Source: Nonlabens ulvanivorans
GTDB lineage: Bacteria; Bacteroidota; Bacteroidia; Flavobacteriales; Flavobacteriaceae
Direction: 5' to 3'
DNA length: 64,000 nt
Assembly: GCF_000755285.1 (NCBI RefSeq)
Contig: NZ_BBMK01000005.1
Span: forward strand, 62,001-126,000
Shown: positions 28,066 through 38,509 of the stretch, in pieces
How the letters are laid out: every line of letters starts with the position of its first letter
How positions within the stretch are numbered: position 1 is the first letter of the stretch
Notes under the pieces: model-generated
Database searches by the model: none
Seen by the model: the letters and a program-made list of their open reading frames with translations, nothing else
What the model was told of the DNA's origin: nothing
Program-made: the position numbers and the translations under genes

Positions 28066-28303
28066 TGGAACAGCAACAACCATCAACAGATAAAGAAGTA
28101 TTAGGAAAAGGCATCACGAGACTTATGACTGCCATTCCATTTTTAATTGCTGGACCTATCTTAATTTACTTAGGCGCTGGAAGCATCATCCCATCATATT
28201 CTTAATGCCAGGTATTGCTTTCTGCATACTCGCGGTTGTTTTTATTTTTCAAGGAATCAATACTATATTAGATTCCATGTTTAAAACTAATAAGAAAAGA
28301 TAA
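28065..28303 (+). CDS. DUF6095-like small membrane protein, one frame break
   Basis: About 79 residues with two membrane helices (TAIPFLIAGPILIYLGAG, then ILMPGIAFCILAVVFIFQG) ending FKTNKKR. The frame as written stops after PSYS. One base missing near 28178 joins the parts as GAGS-HHPIIFLMPG, matching the layout of DUF6095 proteins that follow murQ in flavobacteria. The start overlaps the murQ stop as TAATG. Confidence 0.65.
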
Positions 28304-28344
28304 TATTATTCTTCAAATTTACGTTGGATAGAAATGCTTTAAAT

Positions 28345-28360
28345 CTCTTTCGCGAAAGCG
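28345..28360. repeat. Dispersed palindrome, 15/16
   Basis: CTCTTTCGCGAAAGCG, intergenic, 17 bases upstream of the lipoprotein gene at 28377. Confidence 0.9.
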
Positions 28361-28376
28361 TAAAACCTCATAAATC

Positions 28377-29141
28377 ATGTTTAAATATACTTATGCTACC
28401 GTATTAATTGCCCTACTCCTCGTATTTAATTCTTGTAAGGAAAAGGTAGAGAATATAAAGGAATCTAATTTTATAGTAACAGGCGATGTAATTGATTATG
28501 ATGGAAATGTTGCACAAGTGAACATCATGGGATTTTTTGTAGATCCATTATTTAAAGGTAGTGTCGATAAAAATGGAACCTTGGAAATTGAGTTACCAAA
28601 TGAATTTAATAAAACCTCTCAAAAAGCATTTGATGATTACAATTCCTTAGGCGATGCGGCATATGAATTGAGCGCAATAGGTATAGAAGATATTTTCAGT
28701 CCACTTGAAAACCTTACGATATCAAATCCGAATGCCAAAATTGCACTGGCTGGTAAATATTACGGATTTGAAACCTATCGAGACGGTATTAGAACAGGTC
28801 GCATATTCCCAGGATCTTCTAGGGAGTTTATCACTTATAATATTAATCCAGAAAAGCATGATCCTATTAAAGGTCATTTTTATATGTGGTTGTATAGTGA
28901 CAGCGATATTAGTATTAAGGGTTCTAATGGTTCACCTATAGAAGTAGATGAATCTGGAAATATAATTAAGGAATCTCTGAGAGATTATAATGTCCATTTA
29001 AGTAAAGGATGGAATGTAGTTAAATACACGATTATGGAACTAGGAACAGATTCTGAAGGCGATTTGCAAGTCCTGAAATCTACATTTACCACCGAAGGAA
29101 ATTATAAAAATGAAATAAAATGGCATTATTTTCAATTATGA
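28377..29141 (+). CDS. Hypothetical lipoprotein
   Basis: 254-residue lipoprotein (lipobox VFNSCKE). The body is beta-rich with an early repeat-like strand pair (NFIVTGDVIDYDGNVAQVNI) and a later WLYSDSDISIKGS segment. No family recognised. It probably lies in the outer-membrane inner leaflet or on the cell surface. Confidence 0.6.
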   Translation: MFKYTYATVLIALLLVFNSCKEKVENIKESNFIVTGDVIDYDGNVAQVNIMGFFVDPLFKGSVDKNGTLEIELPNEFNKTSQKAFDDYNSLGDAAYELSAIGIEDIFSPLENLTISNPNAKIALAGKYYGFETYRDGIRTGRIFPGSSREFITYNINPEKHDPIKGHFYMWLYSDSDISIKGSNGSPIEVDESGNIIKESLRDYNVHLSKGWNVVKYTIMELGTDSEGDLQVLKSTFTTEGNYKNEIKWHYFQL

Positions 29142-29272
29142 TCTCAAGACCACTCGACAAGAAACCATTAAACCAGTTAAAGAGAAATGTTAAAATACTG
29201 ATTCATAATACTCTATCTTTAAATGCGTTTGTTGACGATTATTAAAGCCTAGATAGCGAAAACTTAACAGAA

Positions 29273-29306
29273 TTTTGCAAAGTCCTTTTAAATAGAAGTA
29301 GTTTTG
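29273..29306 (+). promoter_or_regulatory. Promoter of the Cys-rich lipoprotein gene
   Basis: TTTTG at 29273-29277 and TAGTTTTG at 29299-29306 with 21-base spacing fit the Bacteroidota consensus. The box covers a possible upstream ATG-like start at 29304, so translation must begin at 29328. Confidence 0.6.
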
Positions 29307-29327
29307 TCTACCCAATTTAATAGGACC

Positions 29328-30050
29328 ATGAAAAAAATATTTACAATTTTTGTTTTAGGAATTATAGCGGCAGCTTGTTCCTCAGAAGAAGCAAACGTAG
29401 ATCAATATGAAGCTCAAAACATCGATAAGATGACTGAAGCTGATTTTGTTGATTTTATGCAGACAATCGCAATCAGTCGTGACGTTTTACCTCGTGAGTT
29501 AAATCCAGAGGAATCTGTTTACCCATTACCTATCGAATCTATCACCACTACTGGTGAAGAGAAATTTCTTATTGAAGATCCAGATTTTGGCGCTTGTTTA
29601 GTTCAAGATATCAATTTACCAGGTACTGGTGCTGTAGGTAACCTTAAGGTTACAAAATTCAACGATAACGAAGGTAACGGTAACGGTAATACTAAATTTG
29701 ACTTTCAGTATACTGCTGCACCAGGATGGTACATCTCTTCTGTATCTATGAATATAGTAGGTGACTGTAACCTTACTCCATTAGTTAATGGTATTCCAGA
29801 TGTATGTGCTTTCAATGTAAGAAACTGTTTTTCTGGAAGACGTACAGGTGTTACTTATAGATTTAGAGATAACTGTTTACCTGACTGTACTTGTCTTGCT
29901 GCTTATGTAGTAATGTATACATTAAAGGATAACGGTTGTGTTGATCAATGTGTAGGTGTATGGGTTGATGGTGAGCAATTAGGCTTAAGTGATACTGCAA
30001 AATCTAACACTTTCTGTCAAGACGAATGTGGAGAAGTTCAAGATAACTAG
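29328..30050 (+). CDS. Cysteine-rich lipoprotein
   Basis: 240-residue lipoprotein starting MKKIFTIFVLG with lipobox IAAACSS. The mature part contains eleven further Cys, mostly in pairs (RNC, DNC, PDCTC, NGC, DQC, TFCQDEC), suggesting a disulfide-stabilised exported domain. The segment APGWYISSVSMNIVGDC resembles domains in other secreted Bacteroidota proteins of unknown role. It has its own promoter and strong terminator, so it is monocistronic. Confidence 0.65.
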   Translation: MKKIFTIFVLGIIAAACSSEEANVDQYEAQNIDKMTEADFVDFMQTIAISRDVLPRELNPEESVYPLPIESITTTGEEKFLIEDPDFGACLVQDINLPGTGAVGNLKVTKFNDNEGNGNGNTKFDFQYTAAPGWYISSVSMNIVGDCNLTPLVNGIPDVCAFNVRNCFSGRRTGVTYRFRDNCLPDCTCLAAYVVMYTLKDNGCVDQCVGVWVDGEQLGLSDTAKSNTFCQDECGEVQDN

Positions 30051-30068
30051 AACATACTTTTTATATTA

Positions 30069-30096
30069 AAGCGCTCCTTATGGAGCGCTTTTTTTT
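30069..30096 (+). terminator. Strong terminator after the Cys-rich lipoprotein
   Basis: AAGCGCTCC (30069-30077) pairs with GGAGCGCTT (30082-30090) and is followed by a run of T. Confidence 0.9.
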
Positions 30097-30161
30097 GCCC
30101 TAATTTTAAAAATAAAAAAACAAGATTGTACGTTACTTAAACAATCATGGCATCGTTTTAG

Positions 30162-30169
30162 TAACTTTG
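30162..30169 (+). promoter_or_regulatory. -7 box directly before the OstA-like start codon
   Basis: TAACTTTG ends one base before the ATG at 30171. If used, transcription would begin at or inside the start codon, giving a leaderless mRNA. Confidence 0.35.
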
Positions 30170-30170
30170 T

Positions 30171-31902
30171 ATGTTAAAATCAATTCTATTGAAAATCACA
30201 ATTAGTACTATACTATTTTTCATAACCTTCCTTTGCTATGGACAGGTGCAACAAATTGAAAATAATGACAGCACGTCTACAGAGAATGATTCCATCATTA
30301 ATGTAATTTCTGAATATCAATTCATTGATGAAGAAAATTATCCAGATGCTATTATTTATGCAAAATCTGATGCGCAACAAGTCTATGTAGTGCATCAAGG
30401 TATTAAAATGTGGTGTGACCAAGCCGTTTTTTACAAAAAGGACAATTTCTTAAGAGCACTAGGTTCTGTGCGTATGAATCAAGGCGACAGCGTTCTTATG
30501 AATTCAAAATATGCAGAATATAATGGAAATACTCAATTAGCATTTGCTGCTGGTAAAGTGAATATGCGCAGTCCAGAGACTACTTTATCTACAGACACCT
30601 TATACTTTGATCGCAATAAACAACAAGCTTATTATAGAAGTGGTGGAACTGTTAAGGATACTGCTAGCACACTGACTAGTCGTGTGGGTAGATTTTTTAT
30701 GCAAGAAAAGAAATATCAATTCATTGATGATGTGGTTATCGTAAATCCTGACTATACCATTAATTCTAGTCAAGTTAATTTTTATACTGAAACGGGACAT
30801 GCCTATTTATATGGTCCATCAACCATAAAAGGTAAAGCGAGTACAGTGTACTGCGAACGTGGTTTTTATGATACACGCAATGACTACGGACATTTTGTAA
30901 AAAATTCTAGAATAGACTATAATAATAGAACCGTTACCGGTGATAGTCTTTACTTTAATAGAGTTACTAATTTTGCCAGTGCAACCAACAACATTATAGT
31001 AACAGACACTATTAACAAATCAATAATCAAAGGACATTATGCCGAGGTTTATAGAGATAAAGACTCTGTTTTTATTACTAAAAGAGCTGTAGCTATCTCG
31101 TTGCAGGAGGCAGATTCTGTCTATATACATGCAGATACTTTAATGGTGACAGGTCCAGAGGAAAATCGCATTGTACGTGGTTTTAGAGACGTGCGATTAT
31201 ACAAAAGTGATTTAAGCGGTCGATGTGATTCTATTTTCACAAGACAATCTACAGGACTTACTAAAATGATTAAAAAACCTGTGTTGTGGAGTGGTAAAAG
31301 TCAAATCACAGGAGATTCTATTCATCTACAAAGCAATGTAGAAACAGAAAAACTAGATTCTTTAAGAGTGTTTTATAATGCCTTTATTGTTGATAAGGAT
31401 ACCATTCATGATGGTTATAATCAGATAAAAGGAAAAGAGCTCATAGGGTTATTTAAAGACAATGAGCTGCATAAAGTAAAAATAGATAAAAACGTTGAAA
31501 ATTTGTTATATGTCTCTAATGAGTCAGATGAATTGGTAGGTATAAACAAAGGCACTAGTAGTAAATTAGAAATAACATTTAGTAATGGTGACATTTCAAT
31601 TATAAAACCTATTGGTAATCCTAAGGATGAAACCATTCCGCCAGATGAATTACCTGAAAACGCTAGAAAACTTAGAGGCTTTAATTGGCGAGGTGAAGAA
31701 CAGCTCAACTCTGTAGATGATCTATTTATGGGGGAAACCTAAACCGGTACTTACTAAAATCCAAGGGCTACCACTGCCTTTACAAGAAGAAGATTTCTTT
31801 GATGAGAACAACTCTTCTCAAATTAACGAAAACTCACGATTAAAGGATAAGAAGTTAATTGATAAAAAAGAAGATCAACAATTAATAGGTAAAAAGAACT
31901 AG
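30171..31902 (+). CDS. OstA/LptA-like exported protein, one frame break in a G5 run
   Basis: About 577 residues, signal peptide ending CYGQ. The body is a long LptA/OstA-type beta-jellyroll with repeated turns: WCDQAVFYKKDNFLRALGSV, ALGSVRMNQGDSVLMNSKYA, LSTDTLYFDRNKQQAYY and NSSQVNFYTETGHAYLYGPS. It is predicted to bridge LPS across the periplasm. The frame stops at DLFMGET because of GGGGG at 31730-31734. Four G would give DLFMGKPKPVLTKIQGLPLP and extend to 31902. It ends two bases before the aminotransferase start. Confidence 0.82.
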
Positions 31903-31904
31903 CC

Positions 31905-33086
31905 TTGAAGCAAGACTTTTTTCAATATCAAGCTCCTACTACTCCATTTGCTCCAGCTCTTGAGGTATCACATGCACGTGGTAATTATATTTATGATGTC
32001 CACGGCAATGAATACTTAGATTGTGTGGCAGGAGTCAGTGCACTACCATTAGGACATTGTCACCCAGCAGTCACTACAGCTATTAAAAAACAAGTAGACT
32101 TATACATGCACGTGATGGTCTATGGAGAATATGCACAAGAACCAGCTATTGCACTTTGTAAAAAAATAGCGCAGCACATGCCTGAGCCACTGCAAATGAC
32201 CTATCTAGTGAATAGTGGTACAGAAGCTATGGAAGCTGCTATAAAGCTAGCGCGTAGAGTAACTGGCAGGAGTGAACTTATCTCTATGCAAAAGGCTTAT
32301 CATGGTAACACCATGGGATCATTGAGCCTTATGGATTATGAAGAACGTAAAGCTCCTTTCAGACCGTTATTACCACAAGTAAAACATATTAAATTTAATT
32401 GTCAATCCCAATTAAATATCATTACAAATAAAACCGCAGCCGTCATTATAGAATCCATTCAAGGTGGCGCAGGTTTTATTATCCCACATGCATCATGGTT
32501 AAAAGCGCTAAAGACAAAATGTGAACAGACTGGCGCATTACTGATTATAGATGAAATACAACCAGGTATGGGCCGCACAGGATCCATGTTCTATTTTACA
32601 CAACATGACATCATACCAGACATGGTAATTACAGGTAAAGGTCTAGCTGGTGGATTACCTATAGGAGCATTAACAGCTAGTGTAGAACACCTCAATATGT
32701 TTAAAGAAGCACCAATGTTAGGACATATTACCACATTTGGCGGTAATCCGGTAATAGCTTCTGCTGCTCTTGCCACTATGACTGAACTTGAAAAAGGAGA
32801 GCTTATTAAGGATGTAAGGATTAAAGAATTACGCTTTCGCGAAAGCTTAAAGAACAACCACATTAAGGAAATAAGAGGTACTGGGCTCATGCTAGCAGCC
32901 ATACTGTCAGACGATCAGCACACAGCTGCTATTGTAGATGAATGTCGCAATCGTGGTGTTATTTTCTTTCTACTTCTATTTGAAAAAAAAGCCATAAGAA
33001 TCACGCCACCACTTACAATAACCCAAGATGAGATTGATCAAGCTTGTGCCATTTTAAATCAAGTCATCAATGAATTTTATAATTAA
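31905..33086 (+). CDS. Class III PLP aminotransferase
   Basis: 393-residue fold-type I aminotransferase of the acetylornithine/4-aminobutyrate group. Visible motifs are YLVNSGTEAMEAAIKLARR, IIDEIQPGMGRTGSM (PLP-ring Asp) and VITGKGLAGGLPIGALTAS (Schiff-base Lys). The start is TTG. Precise amine donor is not predictable, and absence of arg genes nearby argues against a dedicated arginine role. One dispersed palindrome copy encodes LRFRES. Confidence 0.85.
   Translation: MKQDFFQYQAPTTPFAPALEVSHARGNYIYDVHGNEYLDCVAGVSALPLGHCHPAVTTAIKKQVDLYMHVMVYGEYAQEPAIALCKKIAQHMPEPLQMTYLVNSGTEAMEAAIKLARRVTGRSELISMQKAYHGNTMGSLSLMDYEERKAPFRPLLPQVKHIKFNCQSQLNIITNKTAAVIIESIQGGAGFIIPHASWLKALKTKCEQTGALLIIDEIQPGMGRTGSMFYFTQHDIIPDMVITGKGLAGGLPIGALTASVEHLNMFKEAPMLGHITTFGGNPVIASAALATMTELEKGELIKDVRIKELRFRESLKNNHIKEIRGTGLMLAAILSDDQHTAAIVDECRNRGVIFFLLLFEKKAIRITPPLTITQDEIDQACAILNQVINEFYN
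32832..32847. repeat. Dispersed palindrome, 15/16
   Basis: CGCTTTCGCGAAAGCT inside the aminotransferase gene. Confidence 0.9.
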
Positions 33087-33196
33087 ATCCCACGATAAAG
33101 ACTGTTTATAAAATGTTTATAACAGATTTTGATCTCTAATGGAAAGAATGGCAAATATTTTGAACTTAGTAAGAGTACAATTCTTAAAAACTAAAT

Positions 33197-34576
33197 ATGC
33201 ATTTTGAACTTAATAGTGATGGCTTTATGAGCGTTAAAAAGTTTGAATTAATGCTTAAATCTAACGAGGTTGGATTTTTTGATAGTGAAGAATTTGAACA
33301 GATAGTAGAACACTACCTAGAAGCTGGTAAAATGATAATGGCACGTAAAGCCGTTAAACTAGGCCTTTCACAACATCCTAGCTCTGTTGAAATTAGATTG
33401 TTACAAGCAGAAATTCTAGTATTTGATAATGAGTTCGAGCGAGCACATGACTTATTGAACACGTTGTATGAAATACAACCACACAATTCTGAAATTTATA
33501 TTCAGAAAGCAAACATATTTTCAAAAACTGATGACCACGAGAAAGCAATTGACTTATTAAAGCAAGCTCTTGAGCTAACAGAAGATCAAGCAGACGTTTA
33601 TAACTTAATAGGCATGGAAAATCTTTTTATAGAAGATTATAAAGTTGCCAAAGACAATTTCATTAAATGTCTTGAGTTGGATGAAACAGATTATTCTGCA
33701 TTATATAATATTATCTACTGTTTTGATTTCTTAAAAGAAAATAAGGAAGCTATTGAATTTTTAAATAAGTTTCTTAATAGCAATCCTTATAGCGAGGTTG
33801 CCTGGCATCAAGTAGGTAAACAATATTTTGATCTTAAAATGTACGAGAAAGCTTTAGCTGCATTTGATTTTGCGATCATATCAGATGAATTATTTGTTGG
33901 TGCTTATTTAGAAAAAGGTAAAGTCCTTGAAAAATTAGGGAAATACAATCAAGCTATAGAGAATTATCAAATTACCTTAGAACTAGATGACCCTACATCA
34001 TTTGCATATTTGAGATTAGGGAAATGCTATGAAAAACTAGGTGCATATGATCTAGCTGTCAAGTTTTATAAAAAAACAGTTAAGGAAGATCCCTTGTTGG
34101 ATAAAGGATGGATTGCATTAGTAGATTTCTATTCTAAACAACTGAATTATCAAAAAGCATTGAGCTATATTGAAAAAGCTACTGAAATTGATAGCGAAAA
34201 TGCTCTGTACTGGATTAGATATGCAAAGTTAAATAAGAAATTAAACTTTTTTGAAGAGGCCGAATATGGCTACCGCAAAGCTGTCGACTTAGGTAATTAC
34301 GAATTAGAGACCTGGTTGCAACGCTCTGACATTCTTTTACAGCTAGGAGAAATTGACGGACTTATTTCTAATTTAGAACATGCCTTGGAGTTTTATCCAG
34401 AAGATGCAGAGCTTGAATATAGAATTGCTGGTGCATACTTTAAGCAACAAGACATTACTAAAGGAAGATTTCATTTACAAAATGCCTATAAAAACGACCC
34501 AGAGTACTTTATTATCATAGAAGAACTATATCCGGAGATAATCGGCTTGGATGAAGTTAAACTTATTATTACATAA
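33197..34576 (+). CDS. Tetratricopeptide-repeat protein
   Basis: 459-residue soluble protein made of about eleven TPR units, for example DVYNLIGMENLFIEDYKVAK and AYLEKGKVLEKLGKYNQAIE. It has no signal peptide or membrane helix, so a cytoplasmic scaffold is likely. It lies nine bases upstream of the CpsB-like phosphatase gene and may therefore take part in polysaccharide control. Confidence 0.8.
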   Translation: MHFELNSDGFMSVKKFELMLKSNEVGFFDSEEFEQIVEHYLEAGKMIMARKAVKLGLSQHPSSVEIRLLQAEILVFDNEFERAHDLLNTLYEIQPHNSEIYIQKANIFSKTDDHEKAIDLLKQALELTEDQADVYNLIGMENLFIEDYKVAKDNFIKCLELDETDYSALYNIIYCFDFLKENKEAIEFLNKFLNSNPYSEVAWHQVGKQYFDLKMYEKALAAFDFAIISDELFVGAYLEKGKVLEKLGKYNQAIENYQITLELDDPTSFAYLRLGKCYEKLGAYDLAVKFYKKTVKEDPLLDKGWIALVDFYSKQLNYQKALSYIEKATEIDSENALYWIRYAKLNKKLNFFEEAEYGYRKAVDLGNYELETWLQRSDILLQLGEIDGLISNLEHALEFYPEDAELEYRIAGAYFKQQDITKGRFHLQNAYKNDPEYFIIIEELYPEIIGLDEVKLIIT

Positions 34577-34585
34577 AATATAATC

Positions 34586-35317
34586 ATGCTATTTTTCTCA
34601 AAGAAAAGTTTCCTTGTAGATCATCTAGAAGGACTAGTGGATATACACAATCATCTATTACCAGGAATTGATGATGGATCACCCGACCTTAATACAACTA
34701 TAGAAATGATTGGTTTGTATAAAGAGATCGGATACAAAGGTTGTATAGCAACACCTCATACGATGGAAGATTATTATGGTAATGACACTAATACAATCAC
34801 ATCGAATTACAAGGATACTGTATATCAACTAAATGCATTAAAACACCATCCATTTATAGTAAACGCTTCTTCAGAATATATGATGGATAGTGGATTTGAA
34901 GAGTTGATAGAATCAGAGAAAGTTCTTTTTCTTAAGGACCGCATTTTACTTACTGAGTTTTCTTATTTTCAAAAACCTGAGTACGTGAACGAAGTCGTTT
35001 TTAATATGCTACAAAAGGACATTACTCCTATCCTAGCCCATCCAGAAAGGTATCGATATATAAAGGGTGTCGAGGAGTTTAAGGACTTAAAAGATAGAGG
35101 TTTCCTTTTCCAGCTTAATCTACTTTCTATAGAAGGTCATTATGGTAAAGATGCACAGAAAAAAGCTATGCTATTATTAGAACATAACTTATATGATCTA
35201 GTAGGTACAGATGCCCATAAACCAGAACATTTGAGCAAAATAAAGGAAATACAAATTAAATCTAATATTCTAAAAAATATTCAACCAGTTATAGAAAATA
35301 GTAAGCTAAACTTTTAA
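34586..35317 (+). CDS. CpsB/YwqE-type tyrosine-protein phosphatase (PHP domain)
   Basis: 243-residue metal-dependent phosphatase that dephosphorylates BY-kinases such as Wzc. The PHP metal motifs are VDIHNHLLPGIDDGS, CIATPHTMEDYY, PILAHPERYRY and VGTDAHKPEH. Its partner kinase is the neighbouring convergent gene. Both genes end with the codons for KLNF inside a shared palindrome. Confidence 0.88.
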   Translation: MLFFSKKSFLVDHLEGLVDIHNHLLPGIDDGSPDLNTTIEMIGLYKEIGYKGCIATPHTMEDYYGNDTNTITSNYKDTVYQLNALKHHPFIVNASSEYMMDSGFEELIESEKVLFLKDRILLTEFSYFQKPEYVNEVVFNMLQKDITPILAHPERYRYIKGVEEFKDLKDRGFLFQLNLLSIEGHYGKDAQKKAMLLLEHNLYDLVGTDAHKPEHLSKIKEIQIKSNILKNIQPVIENSKLNF

Positions 35318-35335
35318 TTATTAAAAGTTTAGCTT
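35303..35335. terminator. Bidirectional terminator palindrome shared by two gene ends
   Basis: The two 14-base arms GCTAAACTTTTAAT (35305-35318) and ATTAAAAGTTTAGC (35320-35333) are perfectly complementary with a one-base centre. The last codons and stops of both convergent genes lie within it. Confidence 0.85.
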
Positions 35336-37711
35336 TTCTTTTATTTTATCCTTAAAGGTTTTCTTATCTGCAGAGTAAGAATATCCATATTTATTACCAT
35401 ATCCAAAATTAGTCAACTTAACACTGTTTATTACAGCTGCTACATTTGTTAACTTCCCATCCTCTATAGTGTCAGAGATGAACTCTAATAGACCACGATC
35501 GGTATAATTTGCTCTAGTAACGTAAACAGTTACATCAGCAAATTTATTAATTAAGAAAGTATCTGTTACTACGATTGTAGGAGCAGAATCAATAATAACT
35601 AAATCAAACATCGCTTTTGCTTCCTCAACCATATCCTTAGTCCTACTTTGCATCCATAATTCTGCAGGATTAGGAGGAATTGATCCAGACAACAGCATAT
35701 AAAGATTACTATTATCATCTACAGGAACCACAAGATCTTTTAACTTTAAATCTGAATTTACTAAGTACTCTGTAACTCCTTTTTTACGTTTTAAACTAGC
35801 ATCAAAGAATCTATGAAGTTGCGGATTACGGATATCACCACCAATAAGTAGTACTTTCTTTCCACTATAAGCAAAAGTACTGGCCAGATTAAATGCAGTA
35901 GTAGTTTTACCTTCACCTTTTACTGTAGAAGTCACCAAAACAACTTTTGTATCATCATGATTTAAGGCACCTAATTTATACTGTAAATTAGTCCTAATAA
36001 TTCTAAAGGACTCGGCTAAGACACTACGATCATTAGGAATAATACGATCCTTAGCATCACTTTCTAATTTAGGAACTTCACCTAGAATAGATACCTGAGG
36101 TAAATTTCTTTCTAAGTCTTTTCTAGATTCAATTTTATTGTAGAATATTTGTTTTAAATAAACGAGACCTAAAGGAATTATGATACCGAGAATTAGAGCG
36201 GCCAATAGAATAATTTTAGGCTTTGGTGAAACCGGTATATCCGACGCATAACCAGCATCTACAATTTTTGCCTTAGGAGCGGTAACAGCTAATGAAATAG
36301 CAGTTGTTTCTTGCTTCTCTCTTAACAACAAATAGATGGCCTCAACTACCTCTCGATTTCTTTCAACACTACGGCTCGTTTTTTCATTGTTAGGAACTTG
36401 AGAAATATTAGCACTAATTTGATTAGACTGTCTTAATAAATTACTTTTTTCAACATTTAAACCGTTGATGTACGCATCCAAAGAACTAAAGATACCTCTC
36501 TTTAACGAACTCAATTCTGTAGACAACCTTACCATAACTGGACTTTCTTGAGTTGAAGTTTGTCCAATTCTTTGATAAGTAGTTAATACTTCATTATAAT
36601 TATTGATTAAAGCGATTAATTGAGGCTCATTTAATCCAAGACCTGAAGTTGTAACGCTCTTCTCTATGTCAGTAATCATAAACTCTTTTAATGATCTACC
36701 AATCGACAATTGAGTCTGAACTTTTAATAACGCAGATTCAATTTCATTCACTTTTTGTAAGTCAAGAGATGTCTCTACCCCCCCAATATCTGTAAGTCCT
36801 TTATTCGTCTTGAAGGATTCAATTCCTGTTTCGACACTATCTAAATCTTTTGTGATGTCATTTAAACGTTCTTCAATAAACTTTGCAGTGTTTAATGCAA
36901 CAATGTTTTTATCATTAATCGCATCTTTATTGTACTCTTCAATCAATTGATTAAGAACGTCCTCTGCACGTTCACCCACGACATCAGTAATCGATAAATT
37001 AACAACACTACCTCTTTTACCAGAAGTATTGACATTTAATCTGGAGTGATAGTCTTGTACTACCAATTCGTTAGGCCTAATTGATATTTTTAAATCAGAT
37101 AATTCTTGATCATCTCCATTATTACTATCAATAGTACCATTGGGTAAAGGTGAAAATATTAAAGATTGATCTTCTATCTTAATAATCTCTCCATATTCCT
37201 TGGTCAACCACTTTGAATCAGTTTGTAATCTTAATCCAAATAAAGAGTCACTAACTTCTTTTACGTAAAAAGTGATTGAATTATTAAATTCAGCAATTGA
37301 ATCATTCTTTAAAACATTCACATTTAAAAAACGATTCGTATATACATCACTTTCCTTAACATTACCTTTTCTAGAGTAGGTTGTTGTTAAATTATAGTGA
37401 TTGATAACATTAGATAACAACCTCTTAGACTTAAGAATCTCAATCTCATTCTCGACACTATTGAAATTACTACCGAATAACCCCCCCATGTCACCCAATA
37501 CTCCTGTCTCAGATAAACCACCACCCATCTGGGTATCTTTAATAATTATAGAGGCGCTTGCTTGATATTTTTTTGTGGCGTATCTTAAATAAAGTTGAGA
37601 AGCAACCATACAAAACAATACTGAAAGTAAAACCCATGGCCAAGCCTTAATGAATGGTTTAAGCTGTTCTCTCAGTGATTGCTCGCTAGTCTTGTTATCT
37701 TGATTATTCAT
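35321..37711 (-). CDS. wzc: Wzc-like BY-kinase and polysaccharide copolymerase
   Basis: 796-residue inner-membrane protein controlling chain length and export with Wza. Two membrane helices (WPWVLLSVLFCMVASQLYL and ILLAALILGIIIPLGLVYL) bracket a large periplasmic coiled coil. The cytoplasmic kinase has Walker A STVKGEGKTTT, A' LLIGGDIRNPQ and Walker B LVIIDSAPT. A short Tyr cluster (YGNKYGYSYS) is at the C-terminus. Two runs of seven G (36778-36784, 37481-37487) add Gly residues (DIGGVE, DMGGLFG) and may be in-frame indels. It starts three bases after the wza stop. Confidence 0.9.
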   Translation of the reverse strand: MNNQDNKTSEQSLREQLKPFIKAWPWVLLSVLFCMVASQLYLRYATKKYQASASIIIKDTQMGGGLSETGVLGDMGGLFGSNFNSVENEIEILKSKRLLSNVINHYNLTTTYSRKGNVKESDVYTNRFLNVNVLKNDSIAEFNNSITFYVKEVSDSLFGLRLQTDSKWLTKEYGEIIKIEDQSLIFSPLPNGTIDSNNGDDQELSDLKISIRPNELVVQDYHSRLNVNTSGKRGSVVNLSITDVVGERAEDVLNQLIEEYNKDAINDKNIVALNTAKFIEERLNDITKDLDSVETGIESFKTNKGLTDIGGVETSLDLQKVNEIESALLKVQTQLSIGRSLKEFMITDIEKSVTTSGLGLNEPQLIALINNYNEVLTTYQRIGQTSTQESPVMVRLSTELSSLKRGIFSSLDAYINGLNVEKSNLLRQSNQISANISQVPNNEKTSRSVERNREVVEAIYLLLREKQETTAISLAVTAPKAKIVDAGYASDIPVSPKPKIILLAALILGIIIPLGLVYLKQIFYNKIESRKDLERNLPQVSILGEVPKLESDAKDRIIPNDRSVLAESFRIIRTNLQYKLGALNHDDTKVVLVTSTVKGEGKTTTAFNLASTFAYSGKKVLLIGGDIRNPQLHRFFDASLKRKKGVTEYLVNSDLKLKDLVVPVDDNSNLYMLLSGSIPPNPAELWMQSRTKDMVEEAKAMFDLVIIDSAPTIVVTDTFLINKFADVTVYVTRANYTDRGLLEFISDTIEDGKLTNVAAVINSVKLTNFGYGNKYGYSYSADKKTFKDKIKEKLNF
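36778..36784. repeat. Seven-base C/G homopolymer
   Basis: One of eight exact C7/G7 runs in the window. This one is inside wzc and encodes a Gly pair. Confidence 0.9.
37481..37487. repeat. Seven-base C/G homopolymer
   Basis: Second G7 run in wzc, encoding DMGG. Confidence 0.9.
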
Positions 37712-37714
37712 TAA

Positions 37715-38505
37715 TTATTTATTCAAATTTGAGAAAACCACAACAGTAGTCAATAATAAAGAGGCAATAGAAACATAAACAGAAATATTTCTATTAAATC
37801 CAGAAGCCTGAATTTGGGCACCATTAGGCTCTACGATTATGGTGTCATTTTGATTTAGATAATAAAAAGGAGAGTAAATAAAATCAGCACTTGTTAAATT
37901 AACTCTAGTGGAAGTCTGAATACCATTCATATCTCTAATCACAACAATATTATCTCTTCTTCCATAAACCGTTAAATCACCAGCAAGACCAATCGCTTGT
38001 AATAATGTAATTCTATTATCATCAACTTTATAAGTACCTGGTCTATTAACTTCTCCTAAAAGAGTAACCTTATAGTTAAAATACGAACATCAACGACGAC
38101 ATCTTTAACATATAATAGCATTTGGGTTTTTAAATGATCTTGAAGTTCTATACGAGTATATCCACTTGCTTTGACTTTTCCTAGTAATGGATAATTAATA
38201 AAACCTTCATCATCAACTAGGTAGCTTTGTAACGTTTCTTGTGACCTGATTGATAACTCATTATTAACGACAGGACTTACCACTTGATTGAATGGCTGTA
38301 CACTTTCCATATTTTCACTAGTGACAATGATTTTTAAAATATCATCATTAGTGATAACAGCGTCATACTTTGAAGATTGAGATTCAGATAATGCCGTGTC
38401 AATATCCTGAACATAAATGATGTCTTTTTTTGAAACGCATGAAGTAGCAAACATTGCAAGAAAGATTACAATGAAACTAAATTTTGAAAGTGTGATTTTT
38501 CCCAT
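37715..38505 (-). CDS. wza: Wza-like polysaccharide export lipoprotein, one frame break
   Basis: Outer-membrane export channel subunit of about 263 residues (lipobox ATSCVSKK). The polysaccharide-export beta domain reads YDAVITNDDILKI and the SLBB-type part VDDEGFINYPLLGKVKASGY. The frame breaks near 38078 in an A-run. With one more A it reads VRILNYKVTLLGEVNRPGTY and continues through YGRRDNIVVIRDMNG to a C-terminal helix (VSIASLLLTTVVVFSNL). Operon partner of wzc. Confidence 0.88.
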
Positions 38506-38509
38506 TTTG

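Noticed and set aside
28705-28941. 78-codon frame inside the lipoprotein gene
   Set aside because: Shadow frame in the same strand, with no family resemblance and no start context.
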